Assembly (NCBI GenBank): GCA_025024175.1
Contig: QCXZ01000137.1
Location: 77,996,680-78,060,679 of the forward strand
Origin: Rhyzopertha dominica
Taxonomy: Eukaryota; Arthropoda; Insecta; Coleoptera; Bostrichidae
Length of the DNA stretch: 64,000 nucleotides
Direction of reading: 5' to 3'
This document shows positions 11,561-23,013 of this stretch, piece after piece. The notes under the pieces were generated by a model. It did not search any database, was not told where the DNA came from, and saw only the letters and a program-made list of their open reading frames with translations. Every line of letters starts with the position of its first letter. The stretch's first letter is position 1. Both the position numbers and the translations under genes were made by a program.

Positions 11561-12744
11561 TCTTTAAAAAATAATTCTGTACTGAATGTAACAGTATCTT
11601 TTAATGATTAAAGGTATTTATCTGAACCGCATCACCCTATATTTTCAGATTATCATATTAATCTATGAATTTATTATTTTAATACCTCAAGCTCTAGGTC
11701 ATATTTAATTAAGGGAGACCATACTCTTTATGATGTGAGGTGAACCTGTTGTAGAATGCGCCATAGTATGCTAACAAATAAATTAAACCACACTTTTTCA
11801 TTCCATCAAACGAGCATTTCGCATCATTCGCCTACAACAATCGGCTGGAAAACCACCGCTAACGGTTTACATCGGAAATAATAACAAACAAGGCGGCTCG
11901 GCGATGGGCCGACTATGATTTGACTGACAGCGACCTCTACCTGCCGCCGCTTGATTAATGACAGAAGCTCTTCATGAAGAGAATAACCCATAACCAGTTT
12001 GGCTAGAATTGATGATAGCAGGTAATTGGATGATGGGCCGTCATTATGCTGTTACAGCGCGCTCTTTGACGGTTGATGGCTATTGTCGATAATGGCACGG
12101 TTGTTACTATGATGGCCGTGTTCTTGCTGTATATCGATATGTATTACCCCAACTTTAATTATACACCCGGTCACCTTTCGATCAGCGTGCATGAGAATGG
12201 AGATTCGCACGATGCCATCCGTGCATTTCAACGTCAACCGAGGCGTGGTAGTTATTTTTATGTTTATGATGTGCAAGGTGGATGTTTTTCCCTTATACAA
12301 ATATTTTTATATTAAAATTTTTTTTCATGTCTAAAATTTAATTACTAATTTATTTAATAAAAAGATAACTAATTTTCCTTGTAAATAAAAAATGTTCTAT
12401 TACTACAGCGGATGGTGATAGAAATATTCTTTATTCTCTATTCGTCTTGTAGAGCTACATCAATTAATGTACAAGTTAAATTTAAGATATAATGAATAAT
12501 GGGATCCGAGAATGGAGGACAACAAATTCTAAAGCGGAGCATTAAAATCTCCGTGCCGAACTGGCTGCTGTTTCCAAACCATCTCCTGAATCAGCTATTG
12601 CAGTGTATGTCGGAACAAATATCAATCACTAATTAATAAGCTTAATATATAATTTTCGTCGATAGCCAATAGAGACTGGCAACCATAACCTGTAGGATCG
12701 GATAGACCCACGATATAAGCAAATCATGCAGCATCTGTACTATA
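11561..12744. other. Intergenic, no gene recognised
   Basis: Overlapping open frames on both strands at 12052-12315 have no family resemblance, so I do not call a gene. The stretch ends at the TA flank of the Tc1-type element. Confidence 0.4.
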
Positions 12745-13086
12745 CCAGGTGATTTTTTGAAAACTTCACACCTTAAAGAACAAAACTTTTGTTTGCAGGG
12801 GGACAACTTTTGAGATAAGTTTTTAATGGATAGCACTTACCCTCTTAGCGGGGTAGATACCCCTTCAAAAATTTTAAATGAAACTACCCATCTTACGATA
12901 CATCATTTAAAAGCTTATTACACAAGGAGTCTTGCCATGTAATTAGTTTCACTATTTTTTACCCATTGACGGGGTAGTGGGTCAAAAAGTGCATTGTAGC
13001 AAGTGGCTTATAAAATGGAATATTTTGGACTTTTTTTTTAACAAAATGTATTGTCTTGGAGTTACAATAAAAATTGTCCTTACTTA
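12745..13086. repeat. Left terminal inverted repeat of the 12745-14966 element
   Basis: It matches the reverse complement of 14606-14966 over about 340 bp, including a GGGGGACAACTTTTGAGATA block, the ACGGGGTAG block and the terminal AATTGTCCTTA block. Confidence 0.8.
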
Positions 13087-13334
13087 AGCCTAAAAAAAAT
13101 TGTTAAAAATAATTGTTACACCTAAGCAAAATGCCAAAAATACTTAACATTTTCTTTCGACATTATTTGATATTGCAGCTCGACAGTTTATACTGAATTG
13201 GCTAAATAATTATCTACTTTGTGTTTCCAATTTTTTGTTTCAACTTTTTGGCTACTTCTTTGGCACGACCATCTTTTTGTTCACATTCCTTTTTATACAT
13301 CGCGTGAAATTTTAAAGTAAGAGTCCAAGTGATA

Positions 13335-14399
13335 ATGGTTTATTCAACTGCCGAAAGGGTAGAAATAATTTTTATTTACGGTGCTGAGCATAGCTGTGCT
13401 CGTGCGTCAGCAAGGGTGTTTAACGAACGGCACCCCGATAAAAATGTTGACGCTAGGTACATTCTCGATCTCGTGCAGAAATTTCAAGACACTGGATCTG
13501 TAATAAACAAAAAAAAGGGCAGGGAATAGAGTCGTTGATGAAATGGCCCAACTTGAAATACTTGGTCATTTTGCAATGGATCCAACTAGCTCTTGGCGTA
13601 ACATTTCTACAGCCACTGGACTTTCTTATTCATCTGTAAGGAAAGTTACAAAACTGCACAAATTCCATTCCTATAAGATGAAAACTCTCCAGGAACTCGG
13701 CGAAGATGACTTCGATAGAAGACTGCAATTTTGCGAAATTATGACAGAAAAGATTATAGTAAATCCAAATCTAATAAAAAATATCTGCTTCAGTGATGAA
13801 TGCACATTTATTTTTGGAACGGCTCTGTATATAAACATAACGTCAGGTACTGGAGAAGGTCATACACAAGTTCCTCGGAAGCTGAACGTCTGGGCTGGAA
13901 TACTTGGCAACGCAATTGTAGGTCCAATTTTCATTGATGGGACGCTAAATGGGGGAATGTATTTAGAATTACTTGATAACGTTATTGATCCTTTAACCAC
14001 AGAGCAATTAGAAAACCAACGTGGCGCTGAAGGAAATCCAATGTTGGATGAATACGAATTGTTTTACCAACATGATATGGAGCCCCACCACATTACGCCA
14101 TTAATGTGCGAAATTGGTTAAATCATAGATTTCTTCTTCACTGGATTGGTAGGCGTGCAACAATTGAATGGCCGCCACGATCACCCTATTTGACTGCTTT
14201 AGATTTCTTTCTATGGGGTCATTTAAAATCTGTGGTTTACAAAATACAACCTAATAGCCTGGACGATCTGCGAGAAAGAATTATTAACGAGTGCAGGAGG
14301 ATTCCACCTGAAACTTTCCGAAAAGTGCAGCAGGAGTTCGAGAACCGTCTGTATTATTGTATGGAAAGAGGTGGTGCACATTTTGAGAATCTATTGTAA
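13335..14399 (+). pseudogene. Tc1-like DUF4817-type transposase, three broken frames
   Basis: An ATG at 13335 opens MVYSTAERVEIIFIYG, the DUF4817-like N-terminus, and stops at 13527-13529. The chain resumes (VVDEMAQLEILGHF) through a second HTH, HSYKMKTLQELGEDDFDRR and FCEIM. The first catalytic block ICFSDECTFIFG is intact in its DE. Next come KLNVWAGILGN and the second catalytic block YQHDMEPHH (usually YQxDGAPPH). After a frameshift near 14100, WIGRRATIEWPPRSP and YLTALDFFLWGH follow. In the last block SPDLTPLDF has become SPYLTALDF. Two frame breaks and altered motifs make it non-functional. It lies inside matching terminal repeats. Confidence 0.85.
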
Positions 14400-14605
14400 G
14401 GTTTGAATTTCTATGGTTTTGTTCACACTGTTTTTGGAGTTACAAATAAATAATTTTTCTTTTTCGTGGACATGGACTTTCTAAAAAATTACATGATAAA
14501 TACTTTAATGTTAATAATAATATTAAAAGAAAATTTTCAGTATTCTGGGAGTTTTTTTTTGTGTCATATTTTTTAGAAGTTGTTTGTTTAAATTTTGGGT
14601 TCTCG

Positions 14606-14966
14606 TAAGGACAAATTTTATTTCCGCTCTAAAATAAAATACATTTTGTTGAAAAGAGTCCAAAATATTCAATTTAATAAGCAACCTGTTTCGTAGGCAC
14701 TATTAATCTATTACCCCGTCAATAAGTTAAACGTGGTAAAACTAATTACATGGCCAGACTCTTTGTGAAATAAGCTTTCAAATGATGTATCACAAGATGG
14801 ATAGTTCCATTTAAAATTTTTAAAGAGGTGTCTACCCTGCTCAGAGAGTAAACTTATCTCAAAAGTTGTCCCCCTGCAAACAAAAGTTTACCTGTTTTTG
14901 CAAATTTTTAAATTTTTGCTATATTTAAAGTTATTTAAGGTGTGAAGTTTTCAAAAAATCACCCTG
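14606..14966. repeat. Right terminal inverted repeat of the 12745-14966 element
   Basis: Inverted partner of 12745-13086, ending in AAATCACCCTG followed by TA. It differs from the left arm by scattered substitutions and small indels, so the copy is old. Confidence 0.8.
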
Positions 14967-15093
14967 TATAAAATTATTATTAAATTGATTCTTATGGTCG
15001 TAATTATGTAATTTTTTAAGTTGATTATGATGTTTCAACCTAATTAATAACTCAATATTTCCGAGCTTTTGACTGATTATATCACAATACATA

Positions 15094-15957
15094 ATGGATT
15101 ATCTTTTAGATCAATGTTTACCTAAATTAACATACAAAATTGATCTTATAAAGAAATTTATAGACGATATTATACCTTCTATTCCTGAAACTGAAGATGC
15201 AGAAATTTTGGAGGTTTTTAATAATTTTAATGAATATATCAAATTTACAACTGAAAAGGAAAAAAATTTCTCAATTCTATTTTTAGACAGTCTAGTTATA
15301 AGAACAAATCAAAATTTAATAAAATTGGATTGGTTTAGAACATAAACATCTTCTGGTAGATATATTAATTATAATTCTCATCATAAAATGTCGATTAAAG
15401 CAAATTTTATAAAAGAAATGAAACATAGAGTTGAAAGAATCTGTCATGATTTGAATAAAAATTTGGAATACTTTAAAATTTATTTATACAAAATTCATAT
15501 CCTAATTCAATGATTCGTAATATACTATACACTCAAGATTTAATAACACAATAAATTAAAATAAAACAAACACTACGCAAAAGTTAATGCATTATGCAAG
15601 TTTACCATATTATTCAAATTTGGCTGACAAAATAATTAAAATCTGTAAAAGGGAAAATATTATAGTTGCTCGCAAAGCAGTAAAAAGTGTAGAGAAAGTG
15701 TTTAGTAAATTAAAAGATAAAACTAAATTAATGAGCAATTCAAATGTTGTATATGAAATAAAATGTTTAACATGTGAAAAAGTATATTTAGGACAAACTT
15801 CACAATATTTAAGAAATCGTATTTCATTATATAAAAGTGTCATCGAGGGCAATAAGCAGAGATGCGCGCTTACTAGCTCCGCAACAGATTTTGATAACAT
15901 TAAAATTTTAGATAAAGAACAAAAAAATATTAACAAAAAACAGACATTAAAAATTTA
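15094..15957 (+). pseudogene. Penelope-like RT C-terminus and GIY-YIG endonuclease
   Basis: The first frame (15094-15345) opens just before the catalytic FIDDIIPSIP box (YVDD in active copies). FNNFNEYIKFTTEKEKN and ILFLDSLV follow, the order known from Penelope RT thumbs. After stops near 15345 the sequence continues with SGRYINYNSHHKMSIKANFI. A later frame (15587-15958) carries SNSNVVYEIKCLTCEKVYLG then QTSQYLRNRIS, the GIY-YIG-like core (here VYEI and VYLG) with its CxxC-type pair, and ends with ILDKEQKN. Together these identify a Penelope-like polyprotein. Internal stops at 15345-15587 show it is dead. Confidence 0.85.
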
Positions 15958-16201
15958 AGTATAATTTATTCATATTTATTATCATATAGTCCACATAAAG
16001 GTCCTGTGGTTACAATAAATCAATCGTATATATAACTATCACAGTTTGTTCAGAAAACAAGTTTACTTTGTCAACTTTTACTTTGGTGTCAAATTTAAAA
16101 ATTTAATGTTCTAGGTCTTATGTAATATTTTAAACTATGTAAGTATTGTTAATAGTTTTACATTTACATACATGTTAAGAGTTTATAACACTTGTAGTTC
16201 C

Positions 16202-16250
16202 CTGAAGAAGACTTAGGAATAAATCAGTCGAAAGCTCGGAAATATTGAGT
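16202..16250 (+). ncRNA. Hammerhead-like ribozyme motif at the Penelope 3' end
   Basis: CTGAAGA fits the hammerhead core CUGANGA. It is followed by a GACT/AGTC stem, then GAAA, then a possible stem III (AGCTC with GAGTT) ending at UUA. One extra A between the core and stem II departs from the consensus, and stem I is not clear. The position at a Penelope end supports the reading, since this class carries such ribozymes. Activity is unproven. Confidence 0.35.
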
Positions 16251-16291
16251 TATTAATTAGGTCGAAATATCCTAATCAACTTAAAAAAAAT

Positions 16292-18940
16292 CTATAGCTA
16301 TGACTTTTGATTATTCTCTACATCTTATGGAAAAAATGCAAATTAAAGTTAAATTTCAAGAAATTGCATATGAGCGTTCAGTTAAAAAGCAAAAAACTTG
16401 CAGTAAAAGAAAGTAGATGGGACTTTCTGGGTTTTGCAGGATGAAATGACAAAATCAGAGATATGGGAGAAGCCACGAAGGATAACAAGCAATGAAAGAA
16501 AGAAGAAGAGTTGGATTTAAGCCAGAAATAATAAAAATAGCTTTTCAAAATGATGTGTCAGCCGACCCCACTTGCTATTTAAATTTTTTGAAGGGATGGC
16601 TTTAGCCACTAGAGGTATGCAGAAAGAACTAGAACAAAAGTAAATACTTTAGGGGCTACAAATTTTAGATGGAAAAAGCTGTATGGAGTCTTAATGTTTA
16701 TGCGAGTGGCTATGTTTCATAAAAAAAAATGGATGTAAAAACTGTTTAAAAATAGCACACTTGTGATGATCTGATACGTTTGTGCAAGCACGAGCAGTTA
16801 TTGTTGATCCCTCTATCTAAAGTTCTGATCTGTAAAGCAAGTAGTTAGGCACGAAAAATAGCAAATAAAGCAACAACCGTCATCAGTTTTAACAGGTTTG
16901 AAGATGCAGGTGCAACTTTTTGTCATACCTTAGGCTAAATTAATAAACGCCTAGTGAATTTAAACGAATTACTTGTGATTTACTAAAAAGTAAAGACGAC
17001 TTAGTATATACGAATGCTAATCAATAATTGATAATTCGTTTTTATTGAAGCGGCAGTAGAGTTTTTAATAGTTATTTATTATACAAAACAACAAAAATGT
17101 ATATTTTATCTTCAAACGGTTTTTATTGGCGAGAAAATAATTAAATTTTTATTGTCGTCTACCTATAATATTCTATTTTTCCAGGGTTAAAGAAAAGTTT
17201 CTTTATTTTTATTTTAGTGGAGCTGAGTAGTTATTTGCAAACCGAGGATAATATAATTATTCGAATTTTACAAAAAGCTGGAGATGGCGTTATGTTATTT
17301 TAGATCAAAATCATAATTAAAATTGTATTAAGTTAGGTACTGCATCTATTCGCGATGTTAATTATCTAATATTTTATCTACCATCGAGTCTAAAATTTTT
17401 CTTGACCTGTTTATTTGACTTTAGCATCTGGCATTGAAAAGCATAGTTAATTATGGTTAAAATGTGTCTTAGCGGCTTAATTTAATAACCGTGCTGCTGA
17501 TTTTTTGTGATAATAAATTATCAACCTTGACGATAGTGTGTTACAATCTACAATTTTAAGAGAATTAAGATTAAAAATAATAAAACACAAGCACTTCTTA
17601 ATTTTATTGATCATTAGAGCTTACCTTTCTTAGTAAAATATCAAGCACTGAACACGTCTTTTGTTATTATCACTGTTTTTTTTGTTGTAGATAAGGTAAA
17701 GAATCTTTCCCATAGGGCACCCCCTTTTACCCTAATATAACGACATCAGTTTCTCTTATACTGAAGTTATTAAAGCAGAAATTTAATTAACGCAGAAAAT
17801 GCACAAGTTTAACTCCAAGAAATCATAAACTGATACCTACCAATATAAAAACAATACAGTACTTACTGAGTATGAAAACAACTCATGTATTATACATATG
17901 AATGCGAACAATAGCTTACTGTTCATGTGGATGTAAAAAAAGCTATTAAACTTTGTAATTTAACTACCGCCGTATTGAGTTCGAGTGTTGTTGAAGACAT
18001 TAAATATGCTAGCCACTTACTGATCTAAACAACAAGTACACGATATTTGTATTTATACCACAAACAACTCTAGTGTATTACTTAAGAAAAACAGCAGAAA
18101 GATCTAGTACGTTTGCTAAAGGATACACGCCGATTTATTTTGTTCTATTTGCAGCTGCACAATAAATTTGTCGCGATCTTGATGCATTTTATTTTTCATC
18201 TCAACCTCTTAAGAGAGTCTTTGAAAGCGCCGCCGCGCACTATATTTCCTCGAAGTCGTTGCATCTAACAGATATATAGACATTTGGCGAACGCTTTACG
18301 ATTTGTTACTCATATAAAAACAAACGCTCCGGAGCAGCCCAACAACACGTTTATAACAGCTCTCCGGTCTTTATGGAGTCCTCTTAGTGAGTAACACGGT
18401 GTGGGTATGCGCGAAATACGGTTTCAATTAGCAGCCAGCAGCGTGGGGGCTTACGACAGTGCAAGACACTTTGATGAATGAGCCCGTGACAGGTCCAGGT
18501 GATCCATCATACACAAGAGATTGGAGATGCCAGGGAAAGGTCACTAGAGGCAATTTATCATGGCCGCTTTCGCTCTCTTATTATCATCGACCGCCTTAAA
18601 AGTGCCGAACTTGAGACTGTTCACCTGCCAGTGGTATCATAAAAACGTCAACCGTACATAATCAGTGAATGTTCGCTGTCAGTGCCATTATGTCCGGCCA
18701 TCTGGTTCGGATCCGTTCCGACACAATGGCACATTTACAATGCAGCCGGGGTAATGCAAAGCAGTGGGAACGCTCGCCTCAACTTTGACTTATTGCTACC
18801 TACAGGGCGTGACAAACTAATGGCACATTGGAGTATTCTACAAGATAAATTTACCGCTGAAATAACCAATACAAGAAAACTTCACAAGTCGATTCTAAAA
18901 CATTTTATTAAAGCAATATGGAAACTCAACGTCATTATTA
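16292..18940. other. 3' flank of noc, no gene recognised
   Basis: AT-rich sequence up to about 18 kb, then more balanced composition towards the noc gene. A frame at 18682-18978 has no family match. No transposon coding motif is visible, in contrast with the rest of the window. Regulatory or UTR content is possible but cannot be shown here. Confidence 0.45.
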
Positions 18941-18968
18941 TGGATACTTACAACAGCTACACAAGTCC

Positions 18969-18974
18969 TGTTTA
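18969..18974 (-). terminator. Possible polyadenylation signal of noc
   Basis: AATAAA on the minus strand, about 200 bases after the noc stop codon. Another lies at 18902-18907. Either would give a short 3' UTR; many such AT-rich hexamers occur by chance. Confidence 0.3.
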
Positions 18975-19174
18975 TTAAAAACGAAAAATATGGATTCAAT
19001 AACTTAGTTGGCGAGGCGCAGTATCGCCCCTCTAAAATGTCATCGCACATTGCACTTCATATAATAGCATCAGCTTCGAGAATATTTACAAATTATCACA
19101 GAAAGGCAAATGGACAAACAGATCAGTTCAGTCCAATCGATTTATGCGCAATTTGATCGTCCGGACAACTATCA

Positions 19175-20639
19175 CTATGGATGCACAGCTGCAGCTCCTA
19201 AGCGCTGTCCATAAACGGAATAAGGCGAATAATATGGCCCCAGTGCCGTCGGATTGAACGCGCTGTAAGGCGAGCCACCCAGAGATCCCGGCAGCGTAGG
19301 TTTCGCATAAGGGTGGTATCTTGCCGCCGACAACGGGCTCAACGGTGGAGTAGGATAACCAGCCCTGTGAAGAGCAGCAGACGAAAACAAAGAGTGAGGA
19401 TTCAGGAGAGACGACGCTGTGGAAGTAGCTACCGAAGCCGCATCCGAACCGCTAGTATGTGTCCTCAAGTGCTGGAGCAGCTCGTCGGAGGTGACGAACC
19501 TTTTTCCACAATAAGTGTCCCCCGCTATCCAGTTACACACGTACGGCCTCCCAAGCTGCGAATACGCCAAAGAAGCCGGAGGTATCGGACCTGGAGGCAC
19601 CAACGACATCGCCATGGCCAAGTTGTACTTCTGGTGGTCGCACTGGGTGCAACCGCTGGGGCAGGGACCCGCGGCACCACCCATAAGAAGCTGCTGGTTG
19701 TGCATGCTGAACTGGCACCCGGTACAGTAAGGATCTTTGCACACCGGAACCAGGGCTTCGCCACCCGACGGCGTCTTCACGCGCGCGTAGCTCAGGTAGG
19801 GGCCGGGAGTTGACCCGGGGTATCCCGCGGCGAGCATGGCGGCGTGGTGATGAGAGAACGGAGCTCCGGGAAACGGCGGCCTGAATGCCGGGTTGGTGTG
19901 TTCCAGTCCCGGAGGGCAACACAAAGAACTTAACGGACCACTCAAGGCGCTTGTTAAACCACCGGAAAGGGCACTAGGTTTGTACGTTCCTAAGGGAGCA
20001 TCCTTCGGGTGTCCTTGGAGGATTTCGAGACCGGATCTTATGATCGGGCTGGCGCCACGCGCGGAGGGTGTGGAGGATTTGCGCTCTGAAGATGGTGACG
20101 CCTTCTCCGCATCTGGAGCCGGGGTTGTGTTACTGTTTGAAGGAGACGCCGATTTTCTTCCTGGTGTTTCCAATTTCTTCTCTTCCCCAGCGTCCGATTG
20201 GGTACTAGATTTTGGACGGCTGTCTTCTGTTTTCTTTGCAGTTACGTTGGATTCGTACGGCTTAAAAGCGAGTTTGGTTTCACCTGGAGAACCACGATGG
20301 CCAGACTTATCGGACTTCTCGCGGGCTGACGCAGGCGATGCTCTAGTGACATTATCTGTCGTGGCTTTCTTTGGTTTATCCAATGGTGATATTAGAGATT
20401 TGGACGGAGGAGAATCTGCTCCAATTTGGCTGCACGTTTGAGCTAGAAGCGCCAGAGGGCTCTTCTTCGCGTCAAGCTGCAAAATAAAGGAACTTGTCAG
20501 TTCGACACTAATAAATAAATCCCCCGTCGGACAATGAGGTTCTGGTACTTACCGTGGTTGGCAAAGGAGAAAGATAATCTGGCTGGAGATATTGATTCCC
20601 CGAAGTGGACAGCATACCACCGCCTTCTAACACAACCAT
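19175..20639 (-). CDS. noc: NET-family zinc-finger protein, no ocelli/elbow B orthologue (two exons)
   Basis: A nuclear transcriptional co-repressor of the noc/elbow B/ZNF703-ZNF503 family, known in flies for roles in ocelli, appendage and tracheal development. Exon 1 is 20639-20553 (29 codons, MVVLEGGG to YLSPLPTT). The 76-bp intron 20552-20477 has GTAAGT and TTTTGCAG ends in phase 0. Exon 2 is 20476-19175 (433 codons and stop), giving 462 aa. The Sp-like motif SPLALLAQTCSQIG is at 35-48, the Groucho-binding-type FKPYES at about 100, and a CKDPYCTGC segment at about 275-283. One atypical C2H2 finger (C343, C352, H365, H369; C-x8-C) lies in PYVCNWIAGDTYCGKRF, and YSPYSVYGQRL stands near the C-terminus. 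The ATG follows CCACAA, a good insect start context, and is the first ATG in an otherwise open frame. I cannot decide between noc and elB without a gene tree. Confidence 0.95.
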
Positions 20640-20721
20640 TTGTGGTTTATTCAACGCTGAACGGATCGAATAAGCGCGATTCACAAATACACACGGAACA
20701 GACGATCTCAACTCAACGGGC

Positions 20722-20727
20722 AACTGA
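20722..20727 (-). promoter_or_regulatory. Initiator-like TCAGTT upstream of noc
   Basis: Insect initiator consensus TCAGTY on the minus strand, about 85 bases before the noc ATG. No TATA box or clear downstream element is visible at the expected spacing. A weak, suggestive site only. Confidence 0.3.
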
Positions 20728-21687
20728 CTCTCTGTGACGGTCGCTGCTGAACAGAGCTCGCAAGATTGAGCATGCGAAGGGGCGCATGTCCGTCTCCCCT
20801 ACTCCGAAAGCCTTCCCCGCGCACCTTAATAGCATGACAAAGCGCTAATACCGCCACGTTCTGGCCTGTCGGCTCCTACCACCCATGATGTTGGTGACGA
20901 TGACGGACCTCTGTTAGCTTTGAACTCGCCGCCAAGATGCCTCAAAGTAATCAGTAGCACACAAAACACGAAATAGAATAACAAATACCCGAGGAACAAT
21001 AGCATGATGGATGGGTGGTGCGCTCCGGCGAAAGAAAGTTATTACGGTGCGCCTATCGTAAAACGGACCCGGGTTTATTTATTTTATAGTTTGGGTCTGT
21101 TGTACAGCTGTCATATCTTTTATAAACTTGTCTGTGTGTTTTACCTTTTCGGGCGTTGCCAGGTGCCAGGATAATTCAGACGGCTGTAAATAACTTCGTT
21201 GTGTCAAAATTTAATCCGCCGTCGTAAATTTCGGGTTTCGATGTTGTGTCTTCAAAGGGATGCCGACGCTATCTCGCCGCTATTGAGGAAATTACCCATG
21301 TAATGCATTCGACGCCAATCCGTTTATGTGAGACTGCTGAGACAACTCAATAAATAATTTATACCAGTTATTATCTCTACCGGCAGTAAAATCTTTGCAC
21401 TTTTGTAGCCTTTTATAGAAGTTGTCGTCTGCTTTGTAATGATTTGCTGCATAAAATATATGTATTATTCACGGTCAGTTCAGCTGTAGGCTAATTAGCT
21501 CGCTAAGAAACACGCTGATCACTTTATAATTGTCCTAATCACTACTTCATGCAATGTAAACTAATGTTGACGTTTATTTGTGCCCTCATAAGGTTTTTGT
21601 TTTGGAATAATCAAGAAAAAAGTATCATCTATTTTTAAATAGTACGATAAAGTATGTACAGATAATACAGGTCATATCGTCATTTAC

Positions 21688-21728
21688 TAGTAGAAAAGTA
21701 GATATCAATGCCATCTACCTTTCTACTA
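21688..21728. repeat. Short hairpin (16-bp stem)
   Basis: TAGTAGAAAAGTAGAT is followed after nine bases by ATCTACCTTTCTACTA, complementary except at one position. Confidence 0.6.
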
Positions 21729-21756
21729 ACGTCCTATTGGCAAAACTAGTTCTATA

Positions 21757-21850
21757 CCATGCTGTCTGCAGTGAATCTAAACTACAGTGAGGAGCTACAA
21801 TAATAGAGAAACAGATCTATCTGTAGTTGTTTGTAGTGCAGACAGCATGG
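21757..21850. repeat. 94-nt hairpin with 14-bp perfect outer stem
   Basis: CCATGCTGTCTGCA at 21757 pairs with TGCAGACAGCATGG at 21837. After an internal loop of about ten bases, ACTACAG (21781) pairs with CTGTAGT (21821). The size is compatible with a microRNA precursor or with a tiny fold-back repeat. I recognise no known mature microRNA in it. Confidence 0.6.
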
Positions 21851-23013
21851 CACGGACATGCATTTCAATCGCTATATAAATTTTGCATTAAAAATGATTA
21901 TTTACAAGAACAGAAACAGACTTGAATGAAAAAGTGGTGAAAATTTGAACTGGTTATTTTCATTTTGAACAAGTTTATACAGGACACTAAGAAATTTCAT
22001 CTTGTTGACAAAAGAATGTAACAGCTTGTGATTGTGTTTTATTTGGCTGGAAAATCGCAGGTTCGCGACCTGTAGCTATTGGAACGTAAAGTGTTGTTTG
22101 CATATGGCATTATACCGCGTTAGAAGGATACCGGCTGTATTGTCGGTCAAAAAACGGCGGCAATAGTCAAAGACTTAACGCAAAAGGTGAAGGTCCAACC
22201 CAGATAACGAAAAAAAACTGCAAATATCCATTTGGAGCCTTTAGCATCTGCTAAAAAGATGAGCTTCAGTTAAAGCCGTACAAGATGCCAAAAAGGCCTG
22301 ATTGAAAAAAAAAACAATTTCTCCAGTTATAAAGTATATATTAAATACTGTATATTATACATTATATTATATTTTTACATAGGGAGCACTTTTCACCAAG
22401 GGTATAATTTTCATCCAGTGCCTCAGATAGTACAGTCCATTAAAGTGATGAAAATATTGGAAAATTCGTGGAGACTGACTTTATACCTGAGTTTCGATTA
22501 GTCCTAATTATTTTTGTAACCTTAATCGTAAAGCATTTTTTTCTACAGCATCTATTTACATGAAAAAACGTGGGAAGATTTAAAATTTTCGAGAATTGAC
22601 CGTCAGTTTCGCTGCTTTAGAGGACATATATACATTTTCTACACAGAGATTTAGGTCAACCACTTGAAAAAGAAGAGGGTTTCTAACCTCAGTTAGTGTT
22701 TACACTTACCGCACTTGAGTTTGCGTTTGGAAATCTGTGCATGCCATTCTGTTTTACTTGATTTTGTTCTTCTTCTACTTTCCCATCTAACTTGCCAACT
22801 TTTACGTTTTTCTTTGCTTTTTACAATAATATCTTATCCAGTCGTACAAAGTATGTGTGTGGTAACTAAATATCTTTCAATGGAGCCCCTTTTGCACCTC
22901 TTTTGATTTCTATATATGGTAAGACTCCAATAGAAAAAAAATTATAGCACAGTTGGATACCAAAATTGTAGGTAAGGCCCACCATGAAAATAATTCCAAT
23001 GTTATCGGTACCT

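Larger units (their letters stand above)
12745..14966 (+). mobile_element. Tc1/mariner-superfamily transposon with ~350 bp TIRs
   Basis: A complete element of 2222 bp. Its ends are GGTGATTTTTTGAAAACTT-type repeats preceded by CCA on the left and CAG on the right. Both ends are flanked by TA (12743-12744 and 14967-14968), the Tc1/mariner target duplication. Long imperfect inverted arms enclose a single transposase gene in three broken frames. A partial sister copy lies at 9022-9423. The long arms are unusual compared with the 20-70 bp typical of mariners and resemble Tc3-style architecture. Confidence 0.8.
15011..16291 (+). mobile_element. Penelope-like element, truncated, with inverted ends
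   Basis: About 70 bp at the left (15011-15081) is repeated in inverted orientation at the right (16222-16291) with few mismatches. Between them lies the C-terminal half of a Penelope-like reverse transcriptase and a GIY-YIG endonuclease. Penelope-like elements commonly carry inverted or tandem terminal repeats and hammerhead ribozyme motifs near the ends; a hammerhead-like core lies at 16202-16250. The RT start is missing, so the copy is internally or 5' deleted. Confidence 0.75.
20728..22700. other. Upstream flank of noc, no gene recognised
   Basis: No transposon coding motifs and no credible frames. The first 600 bases are relatively GC-balanced and could hold promoter-proximal control elements. 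Two hairpins occur at 21688-21728 and 21757-21850. Confidence 0.45.

Noticed and set aside
12052..12315. Overlapping 80-codon frames on both strands
   Set aside because: No motif, no neighbour that suggests a gene, and equal openness on both strands.
19313..20441. Long plus-strand open frames of up to 182 codons opposite noc exon 2
   Set aside because: They are antisense shadows of a GC-rich exon, have no family motif, and the minus strand carries a clear conserved protein.
22055..22085. GGTTCGCGACC word as a possible tRNA T-arm
   Set aside because: No acceptor, D or anticodon arm can be paired around it. No tRNA was recognised elsewhere either.
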